Positions 22,397 through 25,148 of a stretch of DNA of 25,148 bases are shown piece by piece. A program made the translations under genes and the position numbers. Source of the DNA: CAKQOE01 sp963627215 (GTDB taxonomy: Bacteria; Bacillota; Clostridia; Peptostreptococcales; Anaerovoracaceae); contig CAVGAH010000021.1 in assembly GCA_963627215.1 (NCBI GenBank), positions 1 to 25,148 on the forward strand, given 5' to 3'. The first letter of the stretch is position 1. Each line of letters begins with the position of its first letter. The notes under the pieces were generated by a model. It was not told the DNA's origin. It searched no databases and saw only the letters and a list, made by a program, of their open reading frames with translations.

Positions 22397-22430
22397 AAAA
22401 AGGAGCTGCGACCGTCAGGTTGCAGCTCCT
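22397..22430 (-). terminator. Terminator downstream of secG (possibly bidirectional)
   Basis: AGGAGCTGC and GCAGCTCCT form a 9-bp stem, extended by a G-T and three further pairs around a GTCA loop. On the minus strand T5 follows directly (22401-22397). On the plus strand a GTGTTTTT tract follows. It ends the secG transcript about 30 bp after its stop, so the lipoprotein and rnr genes need read-through or their own promoter. Confidence 0.88.
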
Positions 22431-22459
22431 GTGTTTTTAACAGTATTTTGTTTCGGTCA

Positions 22460-22690
22460 TTACTCGAGGTAAGTGAGAATTACTGCGCATAAAAAGAATA
22501 CGATAGCGCATACTGTTGTGATCCTGCTCAGGATCGTTTCATAACCCTTACTCTTTTTCTTACCGAAAAGCTGCTCTGCGCCGCCGCCGATAGAACCTGA
22601 GAGACCTGCGCTGTTTCCTGACTGGAAAAGGATACTTGCGATAAGTACGATAGATGAAATTATGATCAGTATCATTAAAACTGTTTTCAT
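22460..22690 (-). CDS. secG: Protein translocase subunit SecG
   Basis: SecG is the small accessory subunit of the SecYEG channel. The 76-residue protein has two membrane helices (about 4-22 and 54-73) joined by the family-typical Gly/Ser loop with FQSGNSAGLSGSIGGGAEQLFGKKK. Length is normal. The ATG at 22690 has GGAGGG eight bases upstream. It has its own near-consensus promoter 130 bp upstream and a strong terminator right behind. The order eno-secG-rnr is common in Firmicutes. Confidence 0.95.
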   Translation of the reverse strand: MKTVLMILIIISSIVLIASILFQSGNSAGLSGSIGGGAEQLFGKKKSKGYETILSRITTVCAIVFFLCAVILTYLE

Positions 22691-22825
22691 TCTTTTGACC
22701 CTCCTTCTTACGTTATTATGATCTAATTAATAATTCAATAATATAATTACTTTACAATACATCTTCATGTATTTTCCGCTCACGCGGTATGTTTTGATTT
22801 GTCTATGCTGACATAGAACTAAATA

Positions 22826-22854
22826 AATATATCACAAAAAATAATGCGTGTCAA
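22826..22854 (-). promoter_or_regulatory. Strong sigma-A promoter of secG
   Basis: On the minus strand a perfect -35 TTGACA (22854-22849), a 17-nt spacer and -10 TATATT (22831-22826), with an extended TG element. The leader would be about 130 nt and can form two small hairpins (CTATG-CTGA-CATAG at 22803-22816; CCGC-TCAC-GCGG at 22778-22789). Confidence 0.85.
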
Positions 22855-22859
22855 ATGGT

Positions 22860-22875
22860 GACGCGCCGGCGCGTC
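22860..22875. repeat. 16-bp perfect GC palindrome
   Basis: GACGCGCC followed by its reverse complement, directly next to the enolase terminator and just upstream of the secG -35 box. The preceding bases GGT make GGTGACGCGC, shared with 3222 and 19411. It could be an operator for secG or debris of the GTGACGCGC-type repeat. Confidence 0.45.
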
Positions 22876-22908
22876 AAAAAAGCGCGCCGTCCTTTCGGAC
22901 CGCGCGCT
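22876..22908 (-). terminator. Intrinsic terminator of enolase
   Basis: On the minus strand AGCGCGC (22908-22902) pairs with GCGCGCT (22887-22881), with inner GTCC/GGAC and a GAAA loop, followed by a T6 run (22881-22876). It starts 28 bp after the enolase stop. Confidence 0.9.
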
Positions 22909-22935
22909 ACGATGTCATTAGTGCCGCTGTCTGAC

Positions 22936-24225
22936 CTATTTTAAATTATAAAAGCTGTCGAGACCTCTGTACTGAGCAACGTCGTCAAGGAGCTCTTCTA
23001 TTCTGAGGAGCTGATTGTACTTAGCTACGCGGTCAGTTCTTGAAGGTGCGCCTGTCTTTATCTGACCTGCGTTCAGTCCTACTACGAGGTCAGCGATAGT
23101 TGTATCTTCAGTTTCGCCTGATCTGTGTGAAACTACTGCTGTGTAGCCGGCCTGCTTTGCCATCTCGATAGCATCGATAGTCTCTGTGAGAGTACCGATC
23201 TGGTTTACCTTTATGAGTATAGCGTTTGCAACTCCAAGCTCGATGCCCTTTGCAAGTCTTTCAGTGTTTGTAACGAAAAGGTCATCGCCTACGAGCTGGA
23301 CCTTCTTGCCGAGCTTTTCAGTGAGGAGCTTCCAGCCTTCCCAGTCTTCTTCAGCAAGACCGTCTTCGATAGAAATTATAGGGTACTTTTCGCAGAGCTC
23401 TGCGTAGTAGTCTACCATCTCTGCGGCAGTCTTCTTGATGCCTTCACCTGCGAGGAAGTAAGTCTTTTCCTCTGCATCATATATTTCAGTAGCTGCTACG
23501 TCGAGTGCGATCTTGATATCTACGCCCGGAGTGTAGCCAGCCTTTTCGATAGCTTCAACTATATTTGCAATAGCGTCTGCGTTTGACTCAAGGTTTGGAG
23601 CGAAGCCGCCCTCATCGCCTACTGCAGTGTTCATGCCCTTGCCTTTGAGTACTGTTCTGAGGTTGTGGAATACTTCTGCGCACATGCGGAGAGCTTCTCT
23701 GAAGCTTGTTGCTCCTACCGGCATGATCATGAATTCCTGGATATCAACGTTGTTGTCAGCGTGCTTTCCGCCGTTGAGTATGTTCATCATAGGAACAGGG
23801 AGCACCTTGCCGTTTACGCCGCCGATGTACTGGAACAGCGGAAGTCCGAGTGATTCAGCAGCAGCTCTTGCTACTGCGAGTGAAACGCCGAGAATAGCGT
23901 TTGCACCGAGGTTTGCCTTGTTAGGTGTGCCGTCGAGCTCGATAAGGAGCTTGTCGAGAGCCGGCTGATCGAAAGGATTCATTCCGATAACTTCGTCGGC
24001 GATTATATCATTAACGTTGCTTACAGCCTGAAGCACGCCCTTTCCCAGATATCTTGAAGGATCTCCATCTCTGAGCTCTACTGCCTCAAATGCGCCTGTG
24101 GACGCGCCTGAAGGAACGATCGCTCTTCCGATGCTGCCATCGTCAAGATACACCTCTACTTCAACTGTAGGATTACCTCTTGAATCAAGAACCTCTCTGG
24201 CTACGACTTCTTCAATGTAAGACAT
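22936..24225 (-). CDS. eno: Enolase (phosphopyruvate hydratase)
   Basis: Enolase converts 2-phosphoglycerate to phosphoenolpyruvate in glycolysis. The 429-residue protein is full length. It has the N-terminal EVLDSRGNPTVEVEV and PSGASTGAFEAVELRDGD (flexible active-site loop). Toward the C-terminus it has the metal-binding SIEDGLAEEDW, GDDLFVTN, the catalytic lysine in ILIKVNQIGT, and SHRSGETEDT. The ATG at 24225 has GGAGG at good spacing. A terminator follows, so it is probably transcribed alone. Its low use of rare codons and clean coding sequence fit a highly expressed gene. Confidence 0.98.
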   Translation of the reverse strand: MSYIEEVVAREVLDSRGNPTVEVEVYLDDGSIGRAIVPSGASTGAFEAVELRDGDPSRYLGKGVLQAVSNVNDIIADEVIGMNPFDQPALDKLLIELDGTPNKANLGANAILGVSLAVARAAAESLGLPLFQYIGGVNGKVLPVPMMNILNGGKHADNNVDIQEFMIMPVGATSFREALRMCAEVFHNLRTVLKGKGMNTAVGDEGGFAPNLESNADAIANIVEAIEKAGYTPGVDIKIALDVAATEIYDAEEKTYFLAGEGIKKTAAEMVDYYAELCEKYPIISIEDGLAEEDWEGWKLLTEKLGKKVQLVGDDLFVTNTERLAKGIELGVANAILIKVNQIGTLTETIDAIEMAKQAGYTAVVSHRSGETEDTTIADLVVGLNAGQIKTGAPSRTDRVAKYNQLLRIEELLDDVAQYRGLDSFYNLK

Positions 24226-24341
24226 TTTTTACCTCCATAAAAATTAAGAAAAATTCTTTTTGTTACTTTGGGATACCTTTTACGATATCTCCGAGTAATT
24301 AACAAAACAAAATGCTCAAATATGAGCTTTTCGTTCAGAAT

Positions 24342-24374
24342 ATTTTATCACACATTCTGCTTTATGTGTTACAA
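24342..24374 (-). promoter_or_regulatory. Possible enolase promoter, sharing its -35 with the divergent gene
   Basis: On the minus strand TTGTAA (24374-24369) is followed 18-20 nt later by a GATAAAAT-type -10 (ends about 24342). The same bases read TTACAA on the plus strand as a candidate -35 for the EcsC-family gene. The leader to eno is about 110 nt and includes a small hairpin GCTCA-AATA-TGAGC at 24314-24327. Confidence 0.4.
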
Positions 24375-24398
24375 ATATGCTGTTTTTTCAGGTATAAT
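24369..24398 (+). promoter_or_regulatory. Probable promoter of the EcsC-family gene
   Basis: -35-like TTACAA (24369-24374), an 18-nt spacer and a perfect -10 TATAAT (24393-24398). The start near 24405 leaves a leader of about 35 nt. Confidence 0.55.
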
Positions 24399-24439
24399 AT
24401 TAAAAAACATTAAAAGGGAAAATTTAAGGGGATAATAAT

Positions 24440-25148
24440 ATGGCAAAATATACAGCGTCGCCCGCGCTAAAGCGCGAATGGGCGGTATTAAATAAAAAGG
24501 AACAGCGCTTTCTGGCTAAGCAATATGAAAGCGACCCGTCTATCATAAATGAAAAGCTGGATGAATACGTTCCCGATAAGCTGCGTTCTGCTTTGAACGT
24601 CGCTTTTTTCAAAGCATTCCAGCTTATATTTGAAAAGGGAACGGGCATCATAGAAAAAACGTATAACAAGGAAAAGCACCAGACAGCCTTCATGACGAAC
24701 GAATACGCTGAATCTGTAAGCCGCAACAAACGTACTCTGAGAGCGTCAGCTAAAAACTCAGGCGCCGCGCAAAGAAAGAACCTGCTGCTCTCAGGCGCAG
24801 AGGGGATCGGTATGGGTATACTCGGCATCGGGCTGCCGGATATACCTGTATTTACCGGCATGATACTTAAAAGTATTTATGAGACTGCGCTAAGCTACGG
24901 ATATGATTATGAGTCCGAGGACGAGCAGATATTTATACTCAAGCTCATAGAAGCCTCCGTGTCGCGCGGCGACGACCTCTACAACAGCGATAAGGAGCTG
25001 AATCATTTTATCTATACCGGCAAACCGTTTAAAGCAACTAAAAAAGAACAGATGATAAAGACGGCTGATTCCATAGCCGCCGAGCTTCTCTGCATGAAAT
25101 TCCTGCAGACTATACCTGTAGTCGGCGTTATCGGCGGCGCTTACGACG
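24440..25148 (+). CDS. EcsC-family protein, 3' end outside the window
   Basis: The frame is open from ATG at 24440 to the right edge (236 codons seen). AAGGGG lies eight bases upstream, behind a TATAAT promoter. The N-terminal ~110 residues are charged and helical. Then comes a glycine-rich hydrophobic segment LLLSGAEGIGMGILGIGLPD followed by IPVFTGMILKSIYETALSYGYDYESEDEQ, the signature of the EcsC family (PF12787). A second Gly/Ile-rich segment (TIPVVGVIGGAYD) is cut by the window edge. EcsC was named from the Bacillus ecs locus; its biochemical function is not known. No EcsA/EcsB transporter genes are seen here, so a direct link to that transporter is not supported. Confidence 0.8.
   Translation, partial: MAKYTASPALKREWAVLNKKEQRFLAKQYESDPSIINEKLDEYVPDKLRSALNVAFFKAFQLIFEKGTGIIEKTYNKEKHQTAFMTNEYAESVSRNKRTLRASAKNSGAAQRKNLLLSGAEGIGMGILGIGLPDIPVFTGMILKSIYETALSYGYDYESEDEQIFILKLIEASVSRGDDLYNSDKELNHFIYTGKPFKATKKEQMIKTADSIAAELLCMKFLQTIPVVGVIGGAYD

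Noticed and set aside
21732..22440. Overlapping plus-strand frames (up to 222 codons) opposite the lipoprotein and rnr start
   Set aside because: They are low-complexity shadows of the DG repeats and run through the secG terminator.

Overview
The window looks like chromosomal core DNA of a Bacillota (Clostridia-type) bacterium. The gene set and order support this: maf-radC-mreBCD-PBP2-minD, eno-secG-rnr, RNase Y, a short-form ThiI beside a cysteine desulfurase, and an intact sigma-K-type sigma factor. Shine-Dalgarno sites are strong (AGGAGG/GGAGG type) and several promoters match the sigma-A consensus. Genus and species cannot be named from what I see. No tRNA, rRNA, CRISPR array, transposase or phage gene was recognised.

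Layout, left to right. (1) 1-373: the control region of a minus-strand gene that starts at the left edge. It holds a promoter whose spacer contains an 11-base G run and a 37-44 codon small ORF whose stop codon overlaps the next gene's ribosome binding site. (2) 374-7379, all minus strand: small export protein, MBL-fold hydrolase, M18 aminopeptidase, ThiI, cysteine desulfurase and RNase Y. (3) 7380-8882: a long purine-rich RNase Y leader, then rodA on the plus strand with tandem terminators. (4) 9042-16795, minus strand: the cell-shape and division cluster maf, radC, mreB, mreC, mreD, PBP2, minD, with a promoter upstream of maf. (5) 16842-18398, minus: an ABC-F ATPase, divergent from sigK (plus, 18681-19394). 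(6) 19467-24225, minus: enolase, secG, a small repetitive lipoprotein and RNase R. (7) 24440 to the right edge, plus: the start of an EcsC-family gene.

How the genes fit together: MreB/C/D, RodA and PBP2 form the elongasome that builds the side wall, and MinD places the septum. The desulfurase probably supplies sulfur to ThiI for 4-thiouridine in tRNA. RNase Y and RNase R are the mRNA-decay part, and SecG belongs to the Sec translocon.

The most unusual signal is an 83-bp element of three hairpins present twice at about 86% identity, with compensatory changes in two stems. One copy is intergenic (3135-3217). The other lies in frame inside the RNase R gene (20895-20977) and adds about 29 residues. 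A 21-bp sequence after sigK (19402-19422) equals the joined flanks of the first copy, as an empty site would, and both copies are bordered by GCGC. The second is the G11 tract inside a promoter spacer (188-217), the layout of a phase-variable promoter. Others are a divergent MinD with Asn at position 40 and no MinC or MinE beside it, and a sigma-K with a pro-sequence-like N-terminus.
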